The translations under genes and the position numbers were made by a program. DNA of 64,000 bases from Clostridia bacterium UC5.1-1C12 (GTDB taxonomy: Bacteria > Bacillota_I > Bacilli_A > Erysipelotrichales > Erysipelotrichaceae), in contig BBZX01000004.1 in NCBI GenBank assembly GCA_001305055.1, forward strand, positions 236,113 to 300,112. Direction: 5' to 3'. Below are positions 55,061 to 64,000 of the stretch, piece after piece (positions within the stretch are counted from its first letter, which is position 1; each line of letters begins with the position of its first letter). Below the pieces are notes generated by a model. That model searched no databases. It was not told the origin of the DNA and saw only the letters and a program-made list of their open reading frames with translations.

Positions 55061-55980
55061 CTAAAATAAGACAGTCTGTTTAACTTTCTGCCTTTTATCG
55101 ACCAATTTATCATCTGATTTAAGATGACCTGTCAGCATTGTAGACATCGGATCATGCTGGCGCAAATTCATTTTCACCTTTGCCTCATCATAATTAGCAT
55201 AGCAATAGCTGCAGCCATGGGCACAGCAGTTGTACGCGCCAAGATCAGTGTATGCCAGACAATCACATCCGTCACCTCTTGTTTTGGCAAGCGGATATGC
55301 GCTGTGTATGCCATAGCCGGCAAGCAGCTTTGAGGATATACAGCTGCCTTTTAGGATGTTTAAATGCTGAAGATCAATGCTTTCACCGCAAGTCTGCAGC
55401 CGGATGCCAAAACCTTCCGCAATCTGCGACATCCCCTTGGCAAGCAGCAGCATTTGACTCTCACTGATTGGCATCAGCTTTAACTCGGCTTGATGAGCAC
55501 GGGTATTTTTATATTCATCGATAAAGCTAAAGATGATCGTATCGACAGCTGAGGATAATTGTTCACACAAACGCTGAAAAGCCTTCATGTGATACTCGAT
55601 CGTATACCGCTGATTAAGCAGAATCGGATCATAACGAACGATTACCGCGTGCGGGCCATATCGGCGGCTCAATGTGCGGACAGCTTCCACGATCAATCTT
55701 TTATCCGCGACATTTTTTCGATATCATGGGTATAGGGTGTAATTGTAATTTGAAAACAGCAGTTATAACCATTTAATTGATCCAGCTTTGCCATCATCGG
55801 CAGTGGATTTTTACTCATAAATACAATTAAATCAACATTTTCCTGGCTTAGATTCACACGGTGAACAAGCTGAGGATTAAAAGGAGCGCGTACATCGGCA
55901 AAGCCTTCCTTAATTCGCTGATAAAACCAATCAGAAAAATACGCAGGAATATCACAGCGCTGTGACACACTGAGGATCAT
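55061..55980 (-). CDS. DUF1848 family protein with cysteine cluster (one-base frameshift)
   Basis: About 306 residues. The N-terminus has SVSQRCDIPAYFSDWF and FNPQLVHRVNLS, and the C-terminus a cysteine-rich CDCLAYTDLGAYNCCAHGCSYCYAN, which suggests a metal or Fe-S site related to SPL-type radical SAM folds. The function of DUF1848 is unknown. One A is missing in the A6 run at 55713-55718 (DIEK then NVADKRLIVEAV). It is next to the phosphatase and NAD synthetase genes on the same strand. Confidence 0.85.
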
Positions 55981-55982
55981 AA

Positions 55983-56702
55983 TTATACCAGCAGTGAGTG
56001 CAGCTCGTCAATTTCATCTTCACTTAAACCAGCGGATGTCAGATAACCGCGAACCGTATACCGCTGATTAAAATAAGCTAAGGTTTGGCGCATATTCTGT
56101 GGATCAGACTCAAATACATGCAGCGGCAGCTTCATGTGAATATCTTCCAACGATTTTTGAAGGCGATGAATATAAGGCAGTAAATTCTGATAACTTGCCG
56201 CATAATCATTAATAATCGTTTCTTCATCAACATCAGCCAGCTTCAGCAGCAGCATCGCCAGTACCCCAGTGCGGTCTTTACCCGCAGTACAATGAAATAA
56301 AACTGTACCCTTACTTGCCAGCATGATTTTAAATATTTCACCGATCATTGCCTGACTCTTGTCAAGAATGCGGCAATATAATTGATCCATTGAGGAAATC
56401 GTCAAAGTCTGTATCTTTCCCGGTTCAGCATCTTCAGATAATGAAAATGCATAATTTTTTATATCTTTATAATTAATCAGCCGATCAGGTTTCGTTGCCC
56501 TTTCATCCGCTGAACGTAAATCGATAATTGTACGGACACCGTAATCATATAAATAGGCGCAATCTTCATCACTCAGTTCAGAAATCCCGCCCGAGCGTAT
56601 AAAATGCCCTTGTTTTAAAGTCTTCTTGTCAATATTTACATAACCGCCTAATTCACGAACATTAAATGCTGTCTGAATCGGCAGCGGTTTATTTGCTTCC
56701 AT
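55983..56702 (-). CDS. tyrosine-protein phosphatase (DSP-like)
   Basis: 239 residues, intact. The P-loop VLFHCTAGKDRTGVLAMLLL carries the catalytic Cys and Arg, and FNVRELGGYVNIDKKTLKQGHFIRSG is the N-terminal signature of the tyrosine/serine phosphatase family found in many Firmicutes. It may act on proteins or phosphoinositides. It overlaps the NAD synthetase fusion by 14 bases. Confidence 0.92.
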   Translation of the reverse strand: MEANKPLPIQTAFNVRELGGYVNIDKKTLKQGHFIRSGGISELSDEDCAYLYDYGVRTIIDLRSADERATKPDRLINYKDIKNYAFSLSEDAEPGKIQTLTISSMDQLYCRILDKSQAMIGEIFKIMLASKGTVLFHCTAGKDRTGVLAMLLLKLADVDEETIINDYAASYQNLLPYIHRLQKSLEDIHMKLPLHVFESDPQNMRQTLAYFNQRYTVRGYLTSAGLSEDEIDELHSLLV

Positions 56703-58968
56703 TTAGTTCCTCCTTTAAGACAGTAAGTGCCTTTCTGTATAGATATGGCTGAATTGCCGGATAGGTAAGCTTTTTAGGCAATTTATCTAACAGCACCATT
56801 GATTCAATTTCATATTCCGGCAAAGGCTCCAGCTCTTTAATATCCGCAAAGAATAATTGTCCCCACGATGACTTGCCCTTACTTTCTACACAATAATTTA
56901 ATAAGGGCCGGCAAGTGCATTTCACCGCTCCGGTTTCCTCAAACAACTCCCTGACCGCCGTTTCCTGAATCGTTTCATTCAGCTCCCGTTTTCCGCCGGG
57001 AATTTCCAGTGTATCGCGGTTTTTAGCTTGGACAAAGATCCACTTGCTTTGATAACGTGCCATAATGACCGCATACCGCACAGCCTCATGATCTTCCGGC
57101 GCACTGAAAGCAATTGTTGGTTTATTCAATATTTGGGCTTTTAAATCTAAATAGCGCTGACTTCTTTCAACCTTCATCTGATTCTCTCTAAAATCACTGC
57201 CGAAAGCGCCTCGTGATACCATAACGATTGGCGGAGTCTGCAGGCGTTTAAATACCCCGGCTGAAAATTTAGAAAGTACCCATTCAAGATCTTCTATAAA
57301 AGCCGCTGGCTCCTCTAAATGGTACAGGCGCAGCCAGTTCCCAAATTCACTCTCCATAATTGAACCATCGAGATAATCAGCAAGCAGCGACTCAATCTGA
57401 TAGGTTGGATATTCACAAAGACGCTGTACCAATAAATCATGATAAAACCATTTCATCGGATCACTTTGATTGCTCTTTAACTCAGCGCTGGGCGGCATCA
57501 GCCATTTCAGCTCACCCTCAATTATTTCAGGCAATAGATTAGTTGGAATCACTTCTTCATGAAGCGTTTCATTAATACTTCTGGCTAGATCAAATAATTC
57601 TGCCTTGGTCACATCACCTAAAGGTGCAATGCATCCAATCGTATCACCATATAGCGTACAATATCCCAATGCCATTTCAACCTTATTGCCATTATTAATT
57701 ATGACGCCATTTTCAAGCTGTGAAACTGCACTTAACACAGAGCCTCTGATTCTGGCTTGTATATTTTCTAAAGCAAATTCTGTAATATCGTGCGTTATAT
57801 ACTGTTTCAAAACTTCCTCATTTGCCGTAATCAATCGCTGAATCATGCCGTCCCGGCATTCAATGCCAAGACGTATCGCCAGCTGATGAGCATTATCGAT
57901 CGTTGTCATACTGTTATATTGAGTTGCCATATTTAAACCGATAATTCGCTCTTTGCCTAATGCCATCGTCAGTAATGCGGCATTCACACTGCTGTCCAAA
58001 CCGCCTGACAAGCCAATGATCCATTTTACTTTTCTATCAAACAGCTGCTCATCAAACTCTTTCAATGAACAAAGCAACGCTTTCAATAGCTTATGCTCTG
58101 TTTTCTTCACAGGGCAAGTTTCATCAAGATCAACAACCTTCAATTCTTCCATAAACGCGTCATTGCATGCATGAATAACTTCCCCTGCTTTATTCCAAAT
58201 CGTTGAATCACCATCAAACACACAGACAGTTTTAGAACTATTCTGCATACCACACGCATTTACATAGACAAAAGGCACAAATGGATAAATATCCAGACAA
58301 TGCCTCATAATCTGTTTACTTCTGCCAATTTCTTTATTTCTAGTCCATGGAGAGCTGGAAATATTGACAATCATCGACACATGCTTCCGCAAATATTCAC
58401 GGGTAGGATCAAAACTGTAATCACCATTCCACATATCTTCACAGACTTCTAATCCGATCCGCTCAACATGATCGTTGATTTCAAACAGAAATGGATCGGT
58501 CATGAAATTGCGATCGACGACCAATTGTTCACTTAATTCAAGAGCTGAAAGAAAGTAACGGCTGTCATCAAAAACACGATAATCCGGATTGAGGTATTTG
58601 ACATACATTCCATCATACAAGCCATTTTCACGTTTAACCCATTCTCCGTTATAAGCAAAGAATGCCGTATTTAAACGAACCTTACGGCCATCGCGGCCGC
58701 GAATCCCCTCAATCGTGCCCAGATTTCCCCAGATCACACCAATCCCCTGAGACCATTGACGGATCTCTTCATTATATGCAATTAAACTCTCACACCAGTC
58801 ATTATCCAGCCATTTATCTGCCAGTAAATAACCTGAAACACATAATTCAGGAAACACAATTAAATCGGCATGATCCTCTTTTGCTTTTTGAATCATAGCT
58901 TTCATAGACGCTATATTCTCTAAAGGTCTGCCAGCCTTTACATTCAACTGTCCCATTGCGATTTTCAT
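56689..58968 (-). CDS. nadE: glutamine-dependent NAD synthetase with C-terminal NUDIX domain
   Basis: 759 residues, intact. Residues about 1-270 are a nitrilase-type glutaminase (Glu in VFPELCVSGY, Lys in GMYVKYLNPDY, Cys in GLEVCEDMW). Residues about 300-600 are the NAD synthetase with the PP-loop IIGLSGGLDSSVNAALL. The last 130 residues contain a NUDIX box (GGKRELNETIQETAVRELFEETGAV), following SAPEDHEAVRYAVIMARY. Usual NadE ends before this domain. The NUDIX part might hydrolyse a dinucleotide or nucleoside diphosphate linked to NAD turnover. No stop, start or ribosome site separates the domains, so the fusion is real in this reading. Ribosome site GGAG precedes ATG 58968. Confidence 0.92.
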   Translation of the reverse strand: MKIAMGQLNVKAGRPLENIASMKAMIQKAKEDHADLIVFPELCVSGYLLADKWLDNDWCESLIAYNEEIRQWSQGIGVIWGNLGTIEGIRGRDGRKVRLNTAFFAYNGEWVKRENGLYDGMYVKYLNPDYRVFDDSRYFLSALELSEQLVVDRNFMTDPFLFEINDHVERIGLEVCEDMWNGDYSFDPTREYLRKHVSMIVNISSSPWTRNKEIGRSKQIMRHCLDIYPFVPFVYVNACGMQNSSKTVCVFDGDSTIWNKAGEVIHACNDAFMEELKVVDLDETCPVKKTEHKLLKALLCSLKEFDEQLFDRKVKWIIGLSGGLDSSVNAALLTMALGKERIIGLNMATQYNSMTTIDNAHQLAIRLGIECRDGMIQRLITANEEVLKQYITHDITEFALENIQARIRGSVLSAVSQLENGVIINNGNKVEMALGYCTLYGDTIGCIAPLGDVTKAELFDLARSINETLHEEVIPTNLLPEIIEGELKWLMPPSAELKSNQSDPMKWFYHDLLVQRLCEYPTYQIESLLADYLDGSIMESEFGNWLRLYHLEEPAAFIEDLEWVLSKFSAGVFKRLQTPPIVMVSRGAFGSDFRENQMKVERSQRYLDLKAQILNKPTIAFSAPEDHEAVRYAVIMARYQSKWIFVQAKNRDTLEIPGGKRELNETIQETAVRELFEETGAVKCTCRPLLNYCVESKGKSSWGQLFFADIKELEPLPEYEIESMVLLDKLPKKLTYPAIQPYLYRKALTVLKEELNGSK

Positions 58969-59429
58969 ATTATCAGCTCCTCAGCTTATGGTTTTATTTT
59001 TAATGCGAATTCTATAATTTATAAAGCTTTTTCTTACTTAATTCATTATAACATAGCAGCCAGCATAACCATCATTGACTCAGATCGAAGATATAGCCAT
59101 CAATTACAATAAATCACTAAATGTACACCGAAAAGCGTTTATTTCCATTTATTACCTTTAGTTGCTTTTACCACTCAATTCTCTTACAATTAATTAGTAG
59201 TGTAAGAATTAGTTTATCCATATAAATATTCAATTTATTCATACATTTTGCAGTATCAGACGCAGTTTCATTAATTCATCGCCTATTTATACACTGTAGC
59301 TTTTTGTGATATAAATACCAAATCATTTATGAATTAAAAATTATGCTTGTTTGAAATATTCATATCAGATAATCTAATGAAATAACATTCACAGTCCGAT
59401 AGGATTTTTCTCATAAGGGGGGTTCTATC
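58969..59429. other. AT-rich intergenic region before the recombinase gene
   Basis: No gene was found. It contains the presumed promoter of the NAD synthetase gene on the minus strand. CTTACA (59183-59188) and TGTAAG (59201-59206) are a short inverted repeat. At 59248-59258 lies TTGCAGTATCA, the left arm of an 11-base inverted repeat whose other arm is beyond the recombinase gene. Confidence 0.5.
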
Positions 59430-60123
59430 ATGAATAAAATCTACGGGTACATACGTGTCTCAAGTAAGGATCAAAACGAAGATCGGCAGCGTGCTTCACT
59501 GGCTGAATGGAATATTAAACCAAGAAACATTTTCATGGATAAACAAAGCGGAAAGGATTTTGAGAGACCGCAGTGGCAGCGGCTGATGAAGAAACTTAGT
59601 CTGGGAGATTTGCTGGTTGTATCAAGTATCGACCGGCTTGGCAGAAACTACGATGAAATTCTCGAACAATGGCGAATCATTACTAAGGATATCGGCGCTG
59701 ATATTGTCGTCCTTGATTTTCCGCTGCTTGATACCCGTGTTTCTGACCGTAATCTGACCGGTATTTTTATCGCCGATCTTACGCTGCAGATTCTTGCTTA
59801 TGTTGCACAGATTGAAAGAGAAAATATTAAGAAAAGACAGGCTGAAGGGATCGCCGCCGCTAAAGCGAGAGGTGTGAGCTTTGGCAGAAAGAAAATGCCG
59901 CTGCCGGATAATTTCAATGAGGATTTCCACAAATGGCGGCTGAAAGAGATATCGACAAAGGAATTAGAAGAGCGGTGCGGAATGAACAGAGCGAGTATAT
60001 ACAGAAGACTGAGACAGGCAGGCATACCATTAAACAGTTATCTTCAGGATGCTTTTCTTTTAAATGATTCTGAAGATGAGTAATATTATTATTTCTTTTT
60101 TACTGCTGGTTTTGATACTGCAA
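59248..60123. repeat. 11-base inverted repeat flanking the serine recombinase gene
   Basis: TTGCAGTATCA (59248-59258) and TGATACTGCAA (60113-60123) are perfect inverted copies. The enclosed segment is 876 bases and holds the recombinase gene. Inverted repeats of this kind can be crossover sites of invertases, but these arms are short, and no second state is visible. Confidence 0.4.
59430..60083 (+). CDS. serine recombinase (resolvase/invertase family)
   Basis: 217 residues, intact. It has the catalytic serine in YGYIRVSSKDQNEDRQ, the conserved arginines in LLVVSSIDRLGRNYDEIL, helix E region IADLTLQILAYVAQIERENIKKRQAEGI, and a C-terminal HTH (SFGRKKMPL to RASIYRRLRQAGI). It inverts or resolves DNA between short sites. 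GGGGGG precedes ATG 59430. It is 153 bases upstream of the first DHHW gene on the same strand and lies between 11-base inverted repeats. Confidence 0.92.
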   Translation: MNKIYGYIRVSSKDQNEDRQRASLAEWNIKPRNIFMDKQSGKDFERPQWQRLMKKLSLGDLLVVSSIDRLGRNYDEILEQWRIITKDIGADIVVLDFPLLDTRVSDRNLTGIFIADLTLQILAYVAQIERENIKKRQAEGIAAAKARGVSFGRKKMPLPDNFNEDFHKWRLKEISTKELEERCGMNRASIYRRLRQAGIPLNSYLQDAFLLNDSEDE

Positions 60124-60137
60124 CTAAGAGAAGGATA

Positions 60138-60215
60138 TGATATACTTATAAGTGTTTGACGATAAAATATAAATAAATTTGCTTCTGACCGGTAAAAAAC
60201 TTGGGAATTTTTTAC
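60138..60215 (+). promoter_or_regulatory. promoter and leader hairpin of the DHHW-MBOAT operon
   Basis: TATACT (60141-60146) with TG at the extended -10 position; no good -35. A leader hairpin follows: GTAAAAAA (60192-60199) and TTTTTTAC (60208-60215) with an eight-base loop. The stem is A/T only, so termination is weak at most. Confidence 0.4.
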
Positions 60216-60236
60216 GAATAAAGGCAGGATAAGCGA

Positions 60237-61262
60237 ATGAAATTATTACATATTCTATTATTATTTACAATTGTTTTAGTCATTACCGCAGCAGGCTTGT
60301 TTTATATGCCTAAGCGTGCTGAGGCAGAACCGTTAACCAAACCAGCGGCAGTACCGATGTGTATCAGAGATCTGAATGTTTTTTATGTAAAGAAATATGA
60401 GACTCTGGGCGGCGGTATTTATATGTATGGAAATAGTGGTTATTTACTTTATCGTCCTGTAGAGTCCATTGATTTTACTAATTATGAAAGATTTGCAGAT
60501 AAGTTTAATTCGATGATCGAGGTCATGAGTGATGTCGATTTTTTTGCTTACTATATTCCTACTTCCGGAGCTGTTGATTTCAGCAGACTTCCGATTCATG
60601 ATGATTATACTACATTTATACAATCACATTTACATGTGAAAGAAATGAAACAGCTAGATATGGACAGCTTTTTAGATTATAAAAATTATTTCTATAAAAC
60701 AGATCATCATTGGAGTTATCAGGGTTCTTACCAAGGATATGCGGATATATTAGGAATGCTGAAATCGGAGGCAGAGGCAGTAAAACCGCTTAATTTGAAT
60801 TGTTTTGATAATTTACAATCTTTAGGTTCAAATGCAAGACAGAGCGGCAGTAATATGACAGAGAATTTCTGTGCCTATGAATTTGAAAGGAATCCTAATA
60901 TTACCGTTAGTATTAATGATATTGAGAGTACATATGGCAATGAAGAAGCTTATCGTTTAAAAATGTATGATGAGTCTTTAGGAGTCAGTCACTATGGCAT
61001 TTATTATGGCGGTGATGATGGAAAACTGGTATTTACTAATCCTGACCAAGAGGGAAATCTATTAGTCATTGGTACTTCATTTGATAATGCAATCGTGAAA
61101 TTACTTGCGGAGAGCTTTAATCAGGTGCATGTGATTGATATGCGTTATTATGAAGATGATATGCAGATGCCTTTAGATTTAGAAGCTTATATGAAGGAGA
61201 ATAGCATTAATCAGTGTATGCTTGTTGGTGATAATTGGTTTTATAAGCTGGCTGGAGAATAA
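60237..61262 (+). CDS. DHHW-family (AlgJ/AlgX-like) exported protein, N-terminally short
   Basis: 341 residues. A signal-type N-terminus (LLHILLLFTIVLVITAAGLFY) is followed directly by the part homologous to residues about 100 onward of the second copy (62689-63891). DHHWSYQGSYQGYADILGM gives the DHHW motif, and LLVIGTSFDNAIVKLL the possible nucleophilic Ser block. The family O-acetylates or transfers acyl groups to extracellular polysaccharide with an MBOAT partner. It lacks the NRALxxxPEFS region of its paralogue, so part of the usual N-terminal domain is absent. The stop is two bases before MBOAT. Confidence 0.85.
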   Translation: MKLLHILLLFTIVLVITAAGLFYMPKRAEAEPLTKPAAVPMCIRDLNVFYVKKYETLGGGIYMYGNSGYLLYRPVESIDFTNYERFADKFNSMIEVMSDVDFFAYYIPTSGAVDFSRLPIHDDYTTFIQSHLHVKEMKQLDMDSFLDYKNYFYKTDHHWSYQGSYQGYADILGMLKSEAEAVKPLNLNCFDNLQSLGSNARQSGSNMTENFCAYEFERNPNITVSINDIESTYGNEEAYRLKMYDESLGVSHYGIYYGGDDGKLVFTNPDQEGNLLVIGTSFDNAIVKLLAESFNQVHVIDMRYYEDDMQMPLDLEAYMKENSINQCMLVGDNWFYKLAGE

Positions 61263-61264
61263 GC

Positions 61265-62679
61265 ATGGTTTTCTCAAGTCTGAGTTTTTTATTCTTCTTC
61301 CTGCCGCTTGTATTTTGCGTCTATTTCCCAATCAGCAATCTGAAATGGCGTAATTTAGTCTTGTTTACCGCTTCAATTATTTTCTATGCCTGGGAAGAAC
61401 CGATCTATGTCTTGGTGATTTTGGCAACGATGCTGGTAGCATATTTGTTTGGCTTATTGATTGAAATATATAAGGAAATGCATTCAAAATTAGCGCTGTT
61501 TTACTTTGTGCTGTCAATTTTCACTTGCATCTTCTTTCTATTTTATTTTAAGTATCAGCGCTTTATTTTTCTAATTTGAATTTGATTCTGCCTTTTCAAA
61601 TACCAATTAAAGAATTGATTTTACCGGTTGGTATCAGCTTCTATACATTTCAGGTATTGTCTTATTTGATTGATGTGTATCAGGGGAAGGTACAGGCCCA
61701 GCATAATTTTATCCGGCTTGGCACATATATTGCGCTATTTCCTCAGCTTGTGGCTGGACCAATTGTCCGTTATGAAACGATTGAACAGGAGCTGAAGGAA
61801 CGGCACAGCAGCATTGCGGATATTGCGAATGGACTGCGGCGATTTATATTGGGATTAGGAAAGAAGGTTATTGTAAGTAATAACATGGCTATACTTGCCG
61901 ATTTTATATTTAACCAGGCACCGTCTGCCAGCGGTACGGTATTGATTTGGCTTGGGGCAATTGCTTATACGTTTCAGATTTATTTCGATTTCTCCGGTTA
62001 CAGTGACATGGCTATCGGCTTGGGGCAAATATTTGGTTTTCACTTTTTAGAGAATTTCCGTTATCCGCTGATTGCGAAAAGTATTACTGATTTCTGGCGG
62101 CGCTGGCATATATCGCTAAGCAGCTGGTTTAGAGATTATATCTATATCCCTTTAGGCGGCAATCGATGTTCCAAGTTTAAATGGATACGCAATATATTGA
62201 TTGTCTGGTTACTTACCGGACTGTGGCATGGAGCAAACTGGAATTATATTCTTTGGGGTCTATACTTTGGCTTGTGGCTGATGCTTGAAAAATTATTTCT
62301 GCTTAAACTAACTGAGAAGCTGCCATCTATTTTACGGTGGCTTGCAACCTTATTTGTCATTCTTGTCAGCTGGGTGATTTTCAGAGTAGAGGATATGCAG
62401 GCATTGTTCGGCTTTCTGCATCGAATGTTTGTATATGCGCCTGCTGATCTAAGCAGAATCGTCTATGAACAGCCGGATGCACTGTATGCATTATGTTATA
62501 TGCCATTGGCTTTTTTAGCGAGCTTGCCTGCTTTCAATAAGCTTTATCGGCGTTATTTTGCCCAGAGTCAGCGGCTTGCCGGGGTTATAGTGGATCTGAT
62601 GTTTGTGATAATTTTATTCATATGCATCATCATGCTGATGAGTAATTCCTATAATCCTTTTATTTACTATCGTTTCTAG
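61265..62679 (+). CDS. MBOAT O-acyltransferase (AlgI-like, one-base frameshift)
   Basis: About 471 residues with about ten membrane helices. It begins MVFSSLSFLFFFLPLVFCVYF and has FPQLVAGPIVRYETIEQEL, FDFSGYSDMAIGLGQIFGF, SITDFWRRWHISLSSWFRDYIYIPLGGNR and the catalytic His in LTGLWHGANWNYILWG. It transfers acyl groups across the membrane to polysaccharide or other surface polymers. One T is missing at about 61555 (FYFKY then SALFF). The start is two bases after the first DHHW gene; the second follows nine bases after its stop. Confidence 0.92.
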
Positions 62680-62688
62680 GAGGTGCGC

Positions 62689-63891
62689 ATGAAAAGAAAT
62701 ATTTTATTCTTATTGATGCTTGCAGGATGCGGTTGGTTTGTTTTGGGTATTCCCATGCGTGGACAGCTTGAATATTCAAGGATTGAAAACAGAGCACTTC
62801 AGAAATGGCCTGAATTTAGTTTAGATGCGTTTGCGCAGGGAGCTTATCAGGAAGCGATTGACAACTTTTTAAATGATCAGTTGATGTATAGTGAACAGAT
62901 CAAGGCTGTCGTAAAAAAGGTTCAGCGGCTGCCGGCTGACTACTTAATTCAACTTAATGAATCACAGAATGCAGGGGAAACGAGCAGCGAAACCGATGTT
63001 GAAAGGCCAAAAGAAACTTTTGAATACATTGCTTTGGGAAAAGGAATTTATCGATATGGCGATAGTGGCTATCTGATTTATCGGCCGGGTGAGACGATTG
63101 ATTTCACAAGCTATCAGCAGTTTGCCGATACGATGAATCCGCTTATCGATCAGCTTGATGATGTTGATTTTTATGCATATTTCATTACTACTTCATCCGC
63201 CATGGATTTTAATGCCGAAACACCGACTGACCGTTATTTCCCTTTCATCAGTCAGCATCTGCATGTGAAAAAAATCGAACGGTTTGCGGTCAATGATTTT
63301 GATGATTACCGGAAATATTTTTATAAGAGTGATCATCATTGGAATCATGTTGGTTCATATATGGGATATCGTAATTTACTGGCTATGCTGAAGCCTGAAG
63401 AAACACCGGTGAATCCCATAGATGAGATTTGTTTTGATGAACTTGATTTTCAAGGTTCAAGTGCCAGATTAACCGCTTATTTTGATAACCATGAAACCTT
63501 TTGCGCCTATCGGATGCCTGAGGATTCAAACATCACTGTAATGATTAACGGCTTGGAAGGCAGCTATGGACAGGAACAGGAATATTTTAATCATGGATAT
63601 GATACAGAAAAGGGAGCAAGTCATTATGGCAGCTTCTACGGCGGCGATAATGGTGAAGTGCTGTTTATTAATCCGGATAAAGAAGGTAATTTATTAGTGT
63701 TAGGCAATTCTTTTGATAATGCGGTTGTAAAGCTGCTCAGTCATCATTATCATGAAGTCAGAGTGATTGATTGGCGTTATTTTGAAGCCGAGACAGGCCG
63801 GCGGTTTGATCTGACAGATATGGTTCATTCAATGGATGCTGATCAAGTATTGTTTATAGGAGATAATTGGTTCTTTAAGATTGATGAATAA
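62689..63891 (+). CDS. DHHW-family (AlgJ/AlgX-like) exported protein, full length
   Basis: About 400 residues. The N-terminal signal or anchor (ILFLLMLAGCGWFVLGI) is followed by IENRALQKWPEFSLDAFAQGAY and FLNDQLMYSEQIKAVVKK, the family N-terminal block. DHHWNHVGSYMGYRNLLAM and LLVLGNSFDNAVVKLL repeat the motifs of the first copy. ATG 62689 has AGGAGG six bases upstream. Identity with the first copy is high along the shared part (for example YRPGETIDFTSY and YRPVESIDFTNY), pointing to duplication around the MBOAT gene. It ends with a terminator. Confidence 0.9.
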   Translation: MKRNILFLLMLAGCGWFVLGIPMRGQLEYSRIENRALQKWPEFSLDAFAQGAYQEAIDNFLNDQLMYSEQIKAVVKKVQRLPADYLIQLNESQNAGETSSETDVERPKETFEYIALGKGIYRYGDSGYLIYRPGETIDFTSYQQFADTMNPLIDQLDDVDFYAYFITTSSAMDFNAETPTDRYFPFISQHLHVKKIERFAVNDFDDYRKYFYKSDHHWNHVGSYMGYRNLLAMLKPEETPVNPIDEICFDELDFQGSSARLTAYFDNHETFCAYRMPEDSNITVMINGLEGSYGQEQEYFNHGYDTEKGASHYGSFYGGDNGEVLFINPDKEGNLLVLGNSFDNAVVKLLSHHYHEVRVIDWRYFEAETGRRFDLTDMVHSMDADQVLFIGDNWFFKIDE

Positions 63892-63912
63892 TGATCTTAA
63901 ATTAGTTATTTG

Positions 63913-63956
63913 AAAGCATGTCGATAGGTTCATACCTGTTGATAGCTTGCTTTTTG
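63913..63956 (+). terminator. terminator of the DHHW-MBOAT operon
   Basis: AAAGCA (63913-63918) pairs with TGCTTT (63948-63953), with an inner ATAGGT/ACCTGT stem, followed by TTTTTG. Confidence 0.7.
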
Positions 63957-64000
63957 TTTTAGTTTTTATCTCATCAAATATCGGATATTAAATTAATCAT

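Noticed and set aside
54194..59133. Repeated 12-mer TGTACACCGAAA at 54194-54205 and 59122-59133
   Set aside because: Exact 12-base repeats are expected many times by chance in 64 kb. No further similarity, palindrome or context supports a site.
58969..59429. CRISPR array or prophage attachment site beside the recombinase
   Set aside because: No regularly spaced repeats and no phage genes. The protein is of small resolvase/invertase type, not a large phage integrase.
60192..60215. Strong attenuator before the first DHHW gene
   Set aside because: The stem is A/T only and eight bases long. It is too weak to call a terminator.

Overview
The window is low-GC Gram-positive (Bacillota) chromosome. 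An RNase M5-RsmA-IspE-GlmU-like block, a GerA germination protein, strong AGGAGG ribosome sites, LicR/PRD regulators and many sugar PTS genes fit an anaerobic gut Firmicute. Erysipelotrichia is my best guess, but no 16S or other marker in the window proves it. No tRNA, rRNA, CRISPR array or prophage was seen, and no intact insertion sequence.

Sequence quality shapes the whole annotation. About 40 ordinary genes are interrupted by single-base indels, mostly one-base losses in short homopolymers plus a few one-base gains. In nearly every case moving the frame by one base at that point restores a full-length protein of normal family length. I therefore annotate these as single genes with a probable sequence error, not as pseudogenes, and give the position in each entry.

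Layout. 1-3020 (minus): GlmU-like protein, ispE, rsmA, rnmV. 3125-8519 (minus): beta-glucoside locus 1 (PRD regulator, PTS EIIBC, GH1 6-phospho-beta-glucosidase, YczE-like membrane protein, terminator). 8641-11665 (minus): 3D-domain lipoprotein; SuhB-like phosphatase, DUF5662 and NUDIX genes ending in a terminator. 11775-15354 (plus): mnmE, tatD, gerA. 15355-18952 (minus): CcdA-TlpA fusion, lipoprotein, YitT, Cof phosphatase. 19001-25244: beta-glucoside locus 2 (minus: YczE, EIIB, EIIC, EIIA, GH1; plus: LicR-type activator) with shared palindromic operators. 25387-33042: a broken hypothetical gene, then the aspartate-family block (minus: thrC, thrB, ACT protein, HAD; plus: hom, lysC, asd). 33151-33513: a small internally duplicated protein. 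33661-46557: locus 3, in which a cellobiose-type PTS, LicR regulator, RDD protein, GH1 enzyme and three old-yellow-enzyme-type reductases are combined. 46796-53267: alpha/beta hydrolase, a mannose-family PTS operon with a BtpA/SgcQ protein and GntR regulator, VOC and GNAT proteins. 53425-58968 (minus): two small envelope proteins, RluF-like pseudouridine synthase, DUF1848, tyrosine phosphatase, and a nitrilase-NAD synthetase-NUDIX fusion. 59430-63891 (plus): serine recombinase followed by a DHHW-MBOAT-DHHW acyl-transfer operon.

How the parts work together. Three separate loci import beta-glucosides by PTS and cleave the 6-phosphates with GH1 enzymes. The third adds FMN/Fe-S/FAD ene-reductases and three small uncharacterised proteins, suggesting that the released aglycone is chemically reduced. 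This is the best candidate for an undescribed system here. The recombinase at 59430 is flanked by an 11-bp inverted repeat and may control, or have controlled, inversion of its own segment next to the surface acyl-transfer genes.
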